64,000 nt of DNA from CAZHEV01 sp964531335 [NCBI: uncultured bacterium] (GCA_964531335.1 CAZHEV010000004.1:1-64000), one strand, 5' to 3'; shown: positions 25,333-32,663, counted from the stretch's first letter. The notes: generated by a model not told the origin, from the sequence alone. Made by a program: numbers and translations.

Positions 25333-25712
25333 ACAAGAAGGATCTTAAGCGTTTCGAGAAGAGACTGCTCGATGAGCGCGAGAAACTGCTTCGTAACATG
25401 TCTCGTATCGAATCGAGCGTGCTTAGCAGAAACCAGAAGGAGTCTTCCGGAGACCTTTCATCCTACTCTTTCCACATGGCGGATCTGGCCACGGACGCCT
25501 CCGAGCGGGAGAAGGCGTTCCTGTTCGCGTCCAAGGAAGGTCGCCTGCTATATCACATAGACGAGGCGCTCCGCAGGCTCTATCGCAACGAGTACGGCGT
25601 CTGCCAGAACTGCGGTGAGCAGATATCCCCGGACAGATTGGAGGCCGTGCCTCACGCCCGTCTGTGCATAAAGTGCAAGGAAGAGGAAGAGAAAGCGAAA
25701 AGCAGAAGGTGA
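25329..25712 (+). CDS. DksA/TraR-family zinc-finger protein
   Basis: The 127-residue protein has a long N-terminal coiled coil followed by a four-cysteine zinc finger (Cys92, Cys95, Cys113, Cys116: CQNCGE...RLCIKC), the DksA/TraR pattern. Members bind the RNA polymerase secondary channel or are of unknown function (YteA/YocK type). The acidic coiled-coil tip motif of true DksA (DxxDxA) is only partly matched by ADLATDASE. The start is TTG at 25329, overlapping the preceding TGA. GGAGG and GGAG stand just upstream. It frequently precedes lspA in other genomes, as here. Confidence 0.8.
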   Translation: MNKKDLKRFEKRLLDEREKLLRNMSRIESSVLSRNQKESSGDLSSYSFHMADLATDASEREKAFLFASKEGRLLYHIDEALRRLYRNEYGVCQNCGEQISPDRLEAVPHARLCIKCKEEEEKAKSRR

Positions 25713-26251
25713 AAAGCGCCGGCGCCGCTGTCGGGTTGTTCGTTGCATCGGCTTCCATGGTCCTTCTCGCGGATCTGATAACAAAGCTCGCGGTAGTCCA
25801 ACGCTTGGCCCCGGGGGAGTCGGCCGGCATCATCGGCGACTACCTCAAGTTGTCCCACGTCAGAAACACCGGCGCTTCTTTCGGGCTGTTTCCGGGCAAT
25901 GCCTATACCCTAATAGCGATATCGTCACTGGCCGCGCTCGTGGTCATCTACCTGGCCGTGCGGTCGAGGGGCAGGTGGGCCGCCATGGTCTATCTGGGGC
26001 TCATACTCGGGGGCGCTCTCGGCAACCTGCATGATCGGATCCGCCTGCGGGAGGTCGTGGACTTCATCGACATCGGGATCGGCGCGTACCGGTGGCCCGT
26101 GTTCAATGTCGCGGACATCGCGGTAACGATCGGTGTCTTCCTGATGTTGATCGAGTATCTGCGCAGTGACGGCAAGGAGCGGCGGCTCGCCGGCGGGCGC
26201 GAGGACGAGCGTGGAGAAGGTGCTGAAGGCGAAGGTGGAACCGGAAGCTGA
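25709..26251 (+). CDS. lspA: Lipoprotein signal peptidase II
   Basis: The 180-residue inner-membrane aspartyl protease removes signal peptides from lipidated prolipoproteins, several of which are encoded in this window. Four TM helices are visible. Family motifs: RNTGASFGLF (52-61), GNLHDRIRLREVVDF (105-119) and FNVADIAVTIG (132-142). The catalytic pair is Asp118 and Asp136. GTG at 25709 overlaps the DksA-like stop (GTGA), implying coupling. The C-terminal 25 residues are charged and variable. It overlaps the rluD start region by 41 bp. Confidence 0.92.
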   Translation: MKSAGAAVGLFVASASMVLLADLITKLAVVQRLAPGESAGIIGDYLKLSHVRNTGASFGLFPGNAYTLIAISSLAALVVIYLAVRSRGRWAAMVYLGLILGGALGNLHDRIRLREVVDFIDIGIGAYRWPVFNVADIAVTIGVFLMLIEYLRSDGKERRLAGGREDERGEGAEGEGGTGS

Positions 26252-27185
26252 CGGGCTGAGGCTCGACGTCTTCCTGGCCAGGACGTGGCCCGAGCTGTCG
26301 AGGTCTCAGGCCAGGCGCTTGGTCGACGGCGGCGCGGTCCGGGTAGGCGGCGCTCACAGAAGAGCGAGCTTCCACCTGGCCGCCGGCGACGAGGTGGCGG
26401 TGATCCTGCCCGAGCCGGAGCCCTCCACGCTGCAGCCCGAGGCGATACCTCTTGACATAGTTTATGAGGACGGATACCTTCTAGTCGTGAACAAGCCGGC
26501 GGGGTTGACCGTGCATCCGGCTGCGGGCGCCAGGCGAGGAACGTTGGTGCACGCTCTTTTGCACCACTGCGATGATCTGTCGGGAATCGGAGGGGTGCTG
26601 CGGCCTGGCATAGTCCACAGGCTGGACAAGGGCACCTCCGGGCTTCTCGTCGTCGCCAAGACCGATGAGGCGCACCGGAGCCTCGCGGAACAGATTCGCG
26701 AGCGCTCCCTGAAGCGCTTGTATAGAGCTTTGGTGTGGGGGCGACCCCACGCCGACGAGGGAGTCGTGGACGCTCCCGTCGGCAGACACCCGACCGACAG
26801 GAAGAAGATGGCCGTTGTCGCTTCCGGCGGCAAGAACGCGGCCACTCACTTCAAGGTGGTCGGGTGCTACAAGCTCCTTTCATTGCTGGAGCTGAAGTTG
26901 GAGACGGGAAGGACGCACCAGGTGAGAACCCACATGGCGCACCTGGGTTGTCCCGTCTTCGGCGACCCCGAGTACGGAGGACGGCGAAAGGCTCTCAATT
27001 CCCTGCGAGGGCGTTTCGCGAGGGAGGCGGCGGCGCTGCTCAAGGGAATAGACAGGCAGGCCCTTCACGCCTGGCGGCTTTCGCTGGTTCACCCAGCCCA
27101 CGGCAGGCGATGCGAGTTCACGGCCCCGTTGCCCGAGGACATCAAATGGGTCTTGGAGAGGCTGGAGGAGGGCCGGTCCGACTGA
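26211..27185 (+). CDS. rluD: RluA/RluD-family 23S rRNA pseudouridine synthase
   Basis: The 324-residue enzyme has an N-terminal S4 RNA-binding domain (residues 14-65) and a pseudouridine synthase domain. The catalytic Asp139 is in HRLDKGTSGLLVVAK. NKPAGLTVHPAAG and LETGRTHQVRTHMAHLGCPVFGDPEYG are further signatures. It should isomerise uridines in 23S rRNA helix 69 if it is RluD proper; RluA/RluC-type specificity cannot be told from sequence alone. GTG at 26211 has GAGG 9 bases upstream. The lspA-rluD order is widely conserved. Confidence 0.9.
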   Translation: MEKVLKAKVEPEADGLRLDVFLARTWPELSRSQARRLVDGGAVRVGGAHRRASFHLAAGDEVAVILPEPEPSTLQPEAIPLDIVYEDGYLLVVNKPAGLTVHPAAGARRGTLVHALLHHCDDLSGIGGVLRPGIVHRLDKGTSGLLVVAKTDEAHRSLAEQIRERSLKRLYRALVWGRPHADEGVVDAPVGRHPTDRKKMAVVASGGKNAATHFKVVGCYKLLSLLELKLETGRTHQVRTHMAHLGCPVFGDPEYGGRRKALNSLRGRFAREAAALLKGIDRQALHAWRLSLVHPAHGRRCEFTAPLPEDIKWVLERLEEGRSD

Positions 27186-27198
27186 AGGGTGGAGCGCC

Positions 27199-27540
27199 AT
27201 GAAGGTGCTGAAGGAGCGGAAAGGCGACGTAGCGGTTTTCAGGCTGAGGGGCACTCTTATGGGGGGGCCGGACTCCCAGGTACTCGAGGACGCCCTGGCT
27301 GAAACCCTCGAAGAGGGACTGTCGAACGTGCTCGTGGACATGTCGGATATTTCATGGGTCAACAGCACCGGTTTGGGCATCCTTATTGCCGGGCACAGGA
27401 AGGTGACTGCCGAGGGAGGGGCTCTGAAGCTTCTCCACGTTTCAAAGAGGATCGAGAGCATCCTGATGGTCACCAAGCTCAACACCCTCTTCGACAGCTA
27501 CGATGACGAGGCGGAGGCGATTTCCGGCTTCTCCGGCTAG
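27199..27540 (+). CDS. STAS-domain anti-sigma factor antagonist
   Basis: The 113-residue STAS protein is of the SpoIIAA/RsbV type. The phospho-acceptor site reads WVNSTGLG with Ser56 in place of the usual D-S-S, so the key serine is present but the preceding Asp is Asn. It probably binds the kinase encoded next, releasing a sigma factor or other partner when unphosphorylated. ATG at 27199 follows GGTGGAG. It lies 51 bp before the kinase gene; no sigma factor or PP2C phosphatase gene is nearby. Confidence 0.85.
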   Translation: MKVLKERKGDVAVFRLRGTLMGGPDSQVLEDALAETLEEGLSNVLVDMSDISWVNSTGLGILIAGHRKVTAEGGALKLLHVSKRIESILMVTKLNTLFDSYDDEAEAISGFSG

Positions 27541-27591
27541 ACGACGAATGGTATATTTCGCCGGCCGGCCCGGCGGCCTCCGGTGAATCTG

Positions 27592-28053
27592 ATGTCGAAG
27601 AACAAGAACAGCGGAACCACCGTCTCCGTGAGCCTTCCCAGCAATGTGAACATGCTCGGCCTGATCGACAAGGTCGTGGAAGGCTTGAGCGAATACCTCG
27701 ACCTGGGCCCCAAGGATCACAACGCCCTCGCCATAGCGGTCATCGAAGCCGGCACCAACGCAATCCAACACGGAAACAAGTACGACGAATCCAAACTCAT
27801 AGACCTTCTCTTCGAGATCCATCCGGGATCGCTTACGGTCAGCGTCAGGGACAAGGGCGTGGGCTTCGATCTCGATAAAGTCGAGAGGGACCTCAAAGAC
27901 GCCGATCCCTTGAGGTTCAGGGGACGGGGCATAATGATAATGAGAGAGCTGATGGACGAAGTCGACTTCCGCATCTCCAAGCGAGGGACGACCGTCACCC
28001 TGGCCAAATCCGTGCCTACAAGAGGTGGCGATGGTGACAGCTCAAAGGGATGA
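27592..28053 (+). CDS. RsbW/SpoIIAB-like anti-sigma serine kinase
   Basis: The 153-residue GHKL-ATPase-fold protein has the N-box VIEAGTNAIQHGN (about 47-59) and the G1 box VRDKGVGFDL (about 85-94), followed by RGRGIMIMRELMDEV. These are typical of RsbW/SpoIIAB anti-sigma kinases. It likely phosphorylates the STAS protein next door in a partner-switching pair. The start could also be GTG at 27583. Its 3' end overlaps ruvX by 23 bp. The regulated target is not encoded in the window. Confidence 0.85.
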   Translation: MSKNKNSGTTVSVSLPSNVNMLGLIDKVVEGLSEYLDLGPKDHNALAIAVIEAGTNAIQHGNKYDESKLIDLLFEIHPGSLTVSVRDKGVGFDLDKVERDLKDADPLRFRGRGIMIMRELMDEVDFRISKRGTTVTLAKSVPTRGGDGDSSKG

Positions 28054-28492
28054 GACATCCACGACCCCGGCCGCGGGCCCCGTCCTGGCAGTGGATCTGG
28101 GAGCCCGGCGGGTCGGAGTCGCCGTCAGCGATCCGAGCCGCGTGGTGGCATCGGGGTTGGAGACGTTGCTGGTCAGGAGCCTCGCCGAGGCGGTCGACCG
28201 GGTCGCGGACCTGGCGGCGAGCCGCGGCGCCCGGCGGGTGATCGTGGGTCTTCCGCTGAACATGAACGGCTCGGAAGGCGAACGGGCGCGCGAGGCGAGG
28301 CAGTTCGCAAAGCTGCTCAGAGAAAAGATCGACTACGCGGTGTTGCTTTGGGACGAGAGACTGACCTCTGTTCAAGCCAGGAATGAGCTGGGCAGGCTCG
28401 GGGCGGGGCGTTCCGTCTCCAGGGACAAGGCAAGAGTGGACCGCGTCGCCGCGACTATCCTCCTGCAATCGTATCTTGACAGCCTCAAGTGA
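28031..28492 (+). CDS. ruvX: RuvX/YqgF Holliday junction resolvase-like protein
   Basis: The 153-residue RNase H-fold protein has VLAVDLGARRVGVAVSD (first catalytic Asp near residue 21), VGLPLNMNGSEGERA and LWDERLTSVQA, ending with a VDRVAATILLQ helix. Together these are the YqgF/RuvX signature. The family acts in pre-16S rRNA 5' end maturation and has been called a putative Holliday junction resolvase. ATG at 28031 is preceded by AGAGG. The ruvX-mltG pair is common. Confidence 0.92.
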   Translation: MVTAQRDETSTTPAAGPVLAVDLGARRVGVAVSDPSRVVASGLETLLVRSLAEAVDRVADLAASRGARRVIVGLPLNMNGSEGERAREARQFAKLLREKIDYAVLLWDERLTSVQARNELGRLGAGRSVSRDKARVDRVAATILLQSYLDSLK

Positions 28493-28504
28493 GACATATC
28501 TAAG

Positions 28505-29500
28505 ATGAAAGCACTGGCCGCCGTCATAATGGCCTGCGTCATGGCCTTCGTCTTCTTCGCCAATCTCTACCCCTGGATCGTGAACGGGGAGGCGTGGGGC
28601 GTGGTGGAGTTCGAGATACCAAGAGGCGCGGCGGTGAGCGAGGTGGCCGAGATCCTGGCGGAAAAAGGCCTCATACTTAACGAGGACATTTTCTCGGCCG
28701 GCGCGGTGTTCATGGACATAGACAGGAAGATAGCCGCCGGGAAATACGTGGTCCAGCCCCGGATGAGTCTTCTGGATCTCTATCAGCTGCTTCAGAGAGG
28801 ACAGCACCAACTTAATTTCGTGACCTTGCCGGAGGGTCTCAGGCTTACCGAAGCGGCCGAGGTTCTCGCCGGCGAGCTCGGCATGGAGAAGGAGTACTTC
28901 ATGCGATGGGCTCGCGACCCGGACGTGGCGGCGGAGTTCGGGATCCCGGCGCGTTCGGTTGAGGGATACTTGTTCCCCGACACTTATGATATCCCGCCCG
29001 ACACGCATCCAAGGGACATCATATCTACTATGGTCATGCGCGCCCTCGACTCCTTCGCTCGAGCATACGGCGAAGCGGACTCTCCGCCGGACCTGACGAG
29101 GCGCCAGGTCTTCGTGCTCGCCTCCATCGTGGAGGAGGAGGTGACCTATTATGACGAGGGGCCCAGGGTGGCGGCCGTGTTCCTGAACAGACTGCGCAAA
29201 GGGATGCCCTTGCAGGCGGACCCCACGGTGGCGTACGCTCTGGGTAAGAGAAAGAGTAGAATCACCTACCGCGATCTCAGAGTGGATTCGCCTTACAACA
29301 CGTACAGGCACAAAGGCCTGCCCCCGGGACCGATCTGCAATCCCGGAGAGAACGCGATAAGGTCCGTATTGAATCCCGCGTATCCATCGACGGAGATGTA
29401 CTTCGTGGCAAGGGGCGACGGCAGGCACATCTTCTCGGAGACCATCGATGAGCACATTAGAGCCAAACGGAGGGTCCGGCGCCAGAAAGGGGCCCACTGA
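28505..29500 (+). CDS. mltG: Endolytic murein transglycosylase MltG
   Basis: The 331-residue inner-membrane enzyme terminates nascent peptidoglycan strands. One N-terminal TM helix (3-24) is followed by a LysM-like fold and the YceG catalytic domain. EGYLFPDTY (about 153) and ASIVEEE (catalytic Glu210) are visible, then VFLNRL, LQADPTVAYA and SPYNTYRHKGLPPGPICNPG. No strong ribosome site precedes ATG. Its last 53 bp overlap larE. Confidence 0.92.
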   Translation: MKALAAVIMACVMAFVFFANLYPWIVNGEAWGVVEFEIPRGAAVSEVAEILAEKGLILNEDIFSAGAVFMDIDRKIAAGKYVVQPRMSLLDLYQLLQRGQHQLNFVTLPEGLRLTEAAEVLAGELGMEKEYFMRWARDPDVAAEFGIPARSVEGYLFPDTYDIPPDTHPRDIISTMVMRALDSFARAYGEADSPPDLTRRQVFVLASIVEEEVTYYDEGPRVAAVFLNRLRKGMPLQADPTVAYALGKRKSRITYRDLRVDSPYNTYRHKGLPPGPICNPGENAIRSVLNPAYPSTEMYFVARGDGRHIFSETIDEHIRAKRRVRRQKGAH

Positions 29501-30359
29501 GTCGCGCCGCGACGGCGGCCGATCGGCGCCCGCTTACCCCGACCAGGCCGCTCCCGAGGCCAAGCTGGAGAGGCTGAAGTCGTCTCTGAGGCGCATGGGG
29601 AGCGTGGTGATCGCCTACTCCGGCGGCGTTGACAGCACGTTTTTGTTGAAGGTGGCGAACGAGTGCCTGGGAGACAAGGCCCTCGCGGTAATCGGCCGTT
29701 CCGATACCATGCCGGGCAGGGAGTTTCGATCCGCGGTCGAGGTCGCGCGAAGCATCGGGGCGCGGTACGAGCTCATAGAGACGGAGGAGATGCTCCAGTC
29801 CAACTTCACGGAAAACCCTCCGGACAGGTGCTTCTTCTGCAAGGTGGAGCTTTTCGGCAGGCTGAAGGCGGTAGCCGAGCGCGAGGGCCTGGACTGGGTG
29901 GCCGACGGATCCAACTTCGACGACGCAGGAGACTTCAGGCCGGGGATGAGGGCGGCGGCGGAGCTGGGTGTGAGAAGCCCCCTTCTCGAGGCCGGTCTGG
30001 GGAAGGAGGAGATAAGGCTCCTTTCGCGGAGGGCGGGGCTTCCCACCTGGGACAAGCCCTCGAAGGCGTGCCTGTCCTCGCGCCTGCCCTTCGGGAGCGA
30101 GATAACCCCGGACAAGCTGGCGGCCGTGGAAGAAGCGGAGAACTTTTTGGAGGACCTGGGGTTCAAGGAGATAAGGGTGAGGCATCATGGCGAAATAGCC
30201 AGGGTGGAGGTCAACGAGGGTCAAATTTCTCGCCTGGCGAGCCCGGGCGTGAGAGAACAGGTCGTTTCAAAGCTCAGATTCCTTGGATTCAAGTTCATAA
30301 CCGTAGATCTGGCCGGCTATTCGACCGGGAGCTTCAACCCCGAGGGCCGGCCGGCCTAA
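29448..30359 (+). CDS. larE: LarE-type ATP-dependent sacrificial sulfur transferase
   Basis: The 303-residue PP-loop protein has SGGVDSTF (58-65), PDRCFFCK (about 125-132), ADGSNFDD and WDKPSKACLSSR with Cys208 in the position of the sacrificial cysteine of LarE. LarE adds sulfur to the pyridinium dicarboxylate precursor of the nickel-pincer cofactor of lactate racemase. No larA, larB or larC is in the window, so the substrate is uncertain. ATG at 29448 overlaps mltG by 53 bp. The first 35 residues are low-complexity and could be untranslated if a non-ATG start is used. Confidence 0.88.
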   Translation: MSTLEPNGGSGARKGPTESRRDGGRSAPAYPDQAAPEAKLERLKSSLRRMGSVVIAYSGGVDSTFLLKVANECLGDKALAVIGRSDTMPGREFRSAVEVARSIGARYELIETEEMLQSNFTENPPDRCFFCKVELFGRLKAVAEREGLDWVADGSNFDDAGDFRPGMRAAAELGVRSPLLEAGLGKEEIRLLSRRAGLPTWDKPSKACLSSRLPFGSEITPDKLAAVEEAENFLEDLGFKEIRVRHHGEIARVEVNEGQISRLASPGVREQVVSKLRFLGFKFITVDLAGYSTGSFNPEGRPA

Positions 30360-30402
30360 GGGGCGAAGAGCTGTCCGCCGATGGCGCGGGCCTGGGAGTG
30401 GT

Positions 30403-30687
30403 ATGGTGAGAAAGCAGGCGGTGGCGCGTAAAGCGAAGGAGGGTCGCAGGGCTCGCAGAGGCCAGGCCAGGGCCGCGGCCGAGGGCACGCGACCGAGGTT
30501 GCGTTTCGGGCGCAAGAACGTGGCTCTGTTCGCCGCGGGCGGGGTGAGCATCGCGATAGGCTACGTCTTTCTAGCCGCCGGGTCTATCACGGTCGCTCCC
30601 ATTCTGCTGGTCGCCGGCTACTGCGTGTTTTTTCCCATGGGCATTCTGGTGAGAGACAGTGCCGAGGCCCGCGGAGGGGGCGAATAG
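30403..30687 (+). CDS. Small basic two-TM membrane protein, function unknown
   Basis: The 94-residue protein has a very basic N-terminal third (residues 1-38) followed by two hydrophobic helices (about 41-58 and 63-82) and an RDSAEARGGGE tail. It is preceded by GGGAGTGG and lies 43 bp after larE. No family is recognised. The stop codon TAG (30685-30687) is nucleotides 8-10 of the tRNA-Val gene, so the gene overlaps the tRNA by 10 bp. Confidence 0.65.
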   Translation: MVRKQAVARKAKEGRRARRGQARAAAEGTRPRLRFGRKNVALFAAGGVSIAIGYVFLAAGSITVAPILLVAGYCVFFPMGILVRDSAEARGGGE

Positions 30688-30753
30688 CTCAGATGGAAGA
30701 GCGCTTGCCTTACACGCAAGTGGTCACAGGTTCGAGTCCTGTTTCGCCCACCA
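30678..30753 (+). tRNA. tRNA-Val (anticodon UAC)
   Basis: The 76-nt gene folds into a complete cloverleaf: acceptor GGGCGAA/TTCGCCC, D-stem GCTC/GAGC, anticodon stem CTTGC/GCAAG with loop CTTACAC (anticodon TAC), variable TGGTC, and T-arm ACAGG/CCTGT with TTCGAGT. The discriminator A and CCA end are encoded. It reads GUA and other Val codons. Confidence 0.97.
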
Positions 30754-30793
30754 CCGAGGCGGCACATTTGCCGATGGGACAACAAGTTTGACC

Positions 30794-30822
30794 TTGACAG
30801 GGGGGCTCTCAGGTGCTATAAT
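30794..30822 (+). promoter_or_regulatory. Full-consensus sigma70 promoter downstream of tRNA-Val
   Basis: TTGACA (30794-30799) and TATAAT (30817-30822) with an exact 17-bp spacer. Both hexamers are perfect. No gene starts soon after; the first long gene begins at 31129, so the product includes a roughly 300-nt leader or a small RNA. Confidence 0.8.
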
Positions 30823-30951
30823 GATCGATGATCGGGTGATGTAGGCATTCAGTCCTCTAGCCGCTTTACTCTGCTAGAAACTCCTCTCCCACTGGAAGCC
30901 TCGTCGACAGCCTCATCAGCCGGAAGCCCTTTGCTGTAGCGGCCTTTCGCC

Positions 30952-30980
30952 TTGACGGCGATAGCGATATGTGTTAGAAT
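30952..30980 (+). promoter_or_regulatory. Second strong promoter before the dockerin-like gene
   Basis: TTGACG (30952-30957), 17-bp spacer, TAGAAT (30975-30980). The predicted start near 30987 gives a leader of about 140 nt. Confidence 0.65.
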
Positions 30981-31038
30981 CAGTGCGTAGTCGAAAAGGA
31001 AATAATGGAGCTGATAAAGTGAATGAGAAAGGGGGTGA

Positions 31039-31107
31039 ATGGACAAGATATACCGGACCGGTGCTTGTGTTACGTCATCAAGTTTTCTAACTCGATGGGA
31101 CACCTAG
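31039..31107 (+). CDS. Possible 22-residue leader peptide
   Basis: ATG at 31039 follows AAAGGGGGTGA with little spacing and opens a 22-codon frame beginning MDKIYRTGACV and ending at TAG 31105-31107. That stop is about 22 bp before the real start at 31129. An overlapping frame (31023-31115) and a five-codon frame (31005-31022, with AAGGA before it) also exist. Whether any is translated cannot be told from one sequence. Confidence 0.2.
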   Translation: MDKIYRTGACVTSSSFLTRWDT

Positions 31108-31128
31108 TGTCGTAGGGGAGGTATGACG

Positions 31129-31818
31129 ATGTCTCGACTGTTTTTGATGGTATTCGTAGCTGGCATGCTCGCCGTAGCTCCGACGGCCGGCGCGGATGTA
31201 CCGAATTGCGACTGCCTCGACGATTATGATGTGACCTGGCCGGGCACGCCGGCGAACTGCCTGTTCGTGTGCCCCGGTGCCTGGGGTCTGCCGGGCCACA
31301 ACCCCGGCCAAATCGCCGACAACCAGATCTGCCTGTACAAGGACCAGAACTGCACGGATCCTCTGGTCGGCTTCGACAACTTGAGGATTGACTTGACCGG
31401 CATAGTCGCGGACTCGATCTGCGTTTGCGACAGCGAGTGCGGAACGTTCCCGTACATAATGCCGACGGCCGCCACTGACGCGAACGGCTGCACGAGCTTC
31501 CGTTTCCAGGGCTCGATTCTGCAGCTCGAGCAGGTGATGGGCACCGATGTGGCTTGGCTCGAGGTCTCCGGCTGCCAGGATAGGCCCGTGCGCTTCCGCG
31601 GCCCCGATGTGGATGCGAACTGCGACGTCGGTCTGGCCGACTTCGCGATCTTCGGCGCGGCCTTTATTATCTGCCCGGGCGAGCCGACGGGTTACCAGCA
31701 CTACACGGTCTACACCGGACACTGCGCGCCTTGCCCGCAGCCCGCATTGGCCGACTTCGCGATCTTCGGAGCGCACTTCGGTCACACCTGCACCCCTGGC
31801 GCCTGCGATCCTCTATAG
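31129..31818 (+). CDS. Secreted protein with dockerin/EF-hand-like C-terminal repeats
   Basis: The 229-residue exported protein has a signal peptide (residues 1-22, ...PTAGA before DVPNC), a cysteine-rich body and two C-terminal repeats. These are DVDANCDVGLADFAIFGAAF (about 158-177) and PALADFAIFGAHFG (about 205-218). The D-x-N-x-D...L.DF.IFG pattern resembles dockerin type I/EF-hand calcium loops, though the second copy lacks the acidic loop. The second of two close ATGs was chosen because GGGGAGG abuts the first (31123) but is well spaced from 31129. Partner and function unknown. It is followed by two unrelated tandem secreted proteins. Confidence 0.6.
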   Translation: MSRLFLMVFVAGMLAVAPTAGADVPNCDCLDDYDVTWPGTPANCLFVCPGAWGLPGHNPGQIADNQICLYKDQNCTDPLVGFDNLRIDLTGIVADSICVCDSECGTFPYIMPTAATDANGCTSFRFQGSILQLEQVMGTDVAWLEVSGCQDRPVRFRGPDVDANCDVGLADFAIFGAAFIICPGEPTGYQHYTVYTGHCAPCPQPALADFAIFGAHFGHTCTPGACDPL

Positions 31819-31860
31819 AGGAGAGCGGTTACAGGCAGCGAGGTCTGTATTCAGGTACGT

Positions 31861-31881
31861 CGGGCGCCCCTGGGGCGCCCG
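31861..31881 (+). other. 8-bp stem-loop after the dockerin-like gene
   Basis: CGGGCGCC (31861-31868) pairs with GGCGCCCG (31874-31881) around a 5-nt loop. No U-run follows, so it may act as a processing or stability element between the two genes rather than a strong terminator. Confidence 0.45.
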
Positions 31882-31913
31882 CTGCCGCTGGAGGGACGAC
31901 GAAAAGCCTTGGT

Positions 31914-31924
31914 GGGAGGAGGTG
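31914..31924 (+). promoter_or_regulatory. Distal Shine-Dalgarno-like box in FYGW leader
   Basis: GGGAGGAGGTG, highly complementary to the 16S rRNA 3' end, lies about 78 nt before the ATG at 32002. The gene has a separate proximal ribosome site. Similar distal boxes precede the genes at 32959 and 43661. Confidence 0.35.
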
Positions 31925-31960
31925 CGTACAGGAAGCTTGTGGTAATCGTTTCTGTAGTAT

Positions 31961-31978
31961 CTTCGCCTAGAGGCGAAG
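31961..31978 (+). promoter_or_regulatory. Hairpin immediately upstream of the ribosome site
   Basis: CTTCGCC (31961-31967) and GGCGAAG (31972-31978) form a perfect 7-bp stem with a TAGA loop, ending about 7 nt before the GAGGAGGG ribosome site of the gene at 32002. It may control access to the site or protect the 5' end of a processed mRNA. Confidence 0.5.
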
Positions 31979-32001
31979 GAGCTTAGAGGAGGGTGACAAA
32001 G

Positions 32002-32640
32002 ATGAAGAAAATGTTGCTGGCTATGTTGGGAGTCGCGTTGATTTGCGGAATGGCCGCAAACGCATATGCGACGCCGGCCAATCACAATGGCAAGTTCGCT
32101 CTGCACGTCGCGGGGCCGCATGACGCGAAAGTCAACACCTGTGACTTCGTGATGACCGACTGTACGACGATCGTGACCGAGGCGGACGTCGGCCGCTTTG
32201 ACATCTACGCGCTGGCCATCGACGTGGTCGAGGTCACGGGCGCCAGGTTCGGCCTGCGCTGCGAGGAGCTCGACCCGCCCGCGTTCTTCTTCTACGGATG
32301 GACGCTGTGCGGCGACCTCGAGATCCCGACGGAAGGCTGGCCGGGATGCGGCGAGGGCAACGCCATTACCTGGTCCCCTGCGGTCACTATCCCGCATGTG
32401 ACCATGGGTATCCTGGACGTCTACGTCTATGGCACCAACGCCAGGATGTGCATGGCCGAGGATCCGCGCGTTGGGTTCGCGGAGTTCTGCGACGATTCGC
32501 AGCCCGCGCCCGAGTGCAACAAGGTCACGGAGGACGCGGCCTTCGGTTGTGTCGGCGTGCTGAGGCCCGGCTACAATCCGTGCGGCGAGGTACCTGTCGA
32601 GAGAAGCAGCTGGGGCGCTGTGAAGTCCCTGTATAGGTAG
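32002..32640 (+). CDS. FYGW-family secreted protein, copy 1
   Basis: The 212-residue exported protein has a signal peptide (MKKMLLAMLGVALICGM..., likely cut after ANAYA). The mature domain carries blocks shared with its paralogues: FALHVAGPHDAK..TCDF, FFFYGWTLCGDLEIPTEGWPGCGEGNA, HVTMGILDVYVYG, DPRVGFAEFCDD..PAPEC, GYNPCGEVPVE and the tail SSWGAVKSLYR. At least six cysteines recur at the same places and could be disulfide-bonded in the periplasm or outside. ATG at 32002 follows GGAGGGTG by a normal distance; GTG at 31993 is less likely. No known family or function is recognised. It has its own terminator downstream. Confidence 0.8.
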   Translation: MKKMLLAMLGVALICGMAANAYATPANHNGKFALHVAGPHDAKVNTCDFVMTDCTTIVTEADVGRFDIYALAIDVVEVTGARFGLRCEELDPPAFFFYGWTLCGDLEIPTEGWPGCGEGNAITWSPAVTIPHVTMGILDVYVYGTNARMCMAEDPRVGFAEFCDDSQPAPECNKVTEDAAFGCVGVLRPGYNPCGEVPVERSSWGAVKSLYR

Positions 32641-32663
32641 TACATCCCCATAGATGTGCGCCT

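Larger units (their letters stand above)
30754..31128 (+). other. Intergenic region with tandem promoters and leader
   Basis: 375 bp between tRNA-Val and the dockerin-like protein gene. It holds two strong promoters (30794-30822 and 30952-30980) and a leader of about 140 nt with several possible short open frames. GCCGCT (30860-30865) can pair with AGCGGC (30938-30943) in the RNA from the first promoter. Confidence 0.55.

Noticed and set aside
28016-29497. 493-codon minus-strand open frame opposite ruvX and mltG
   Set aside because: No ribosome site and no motif, while both opposite genes are standard families.
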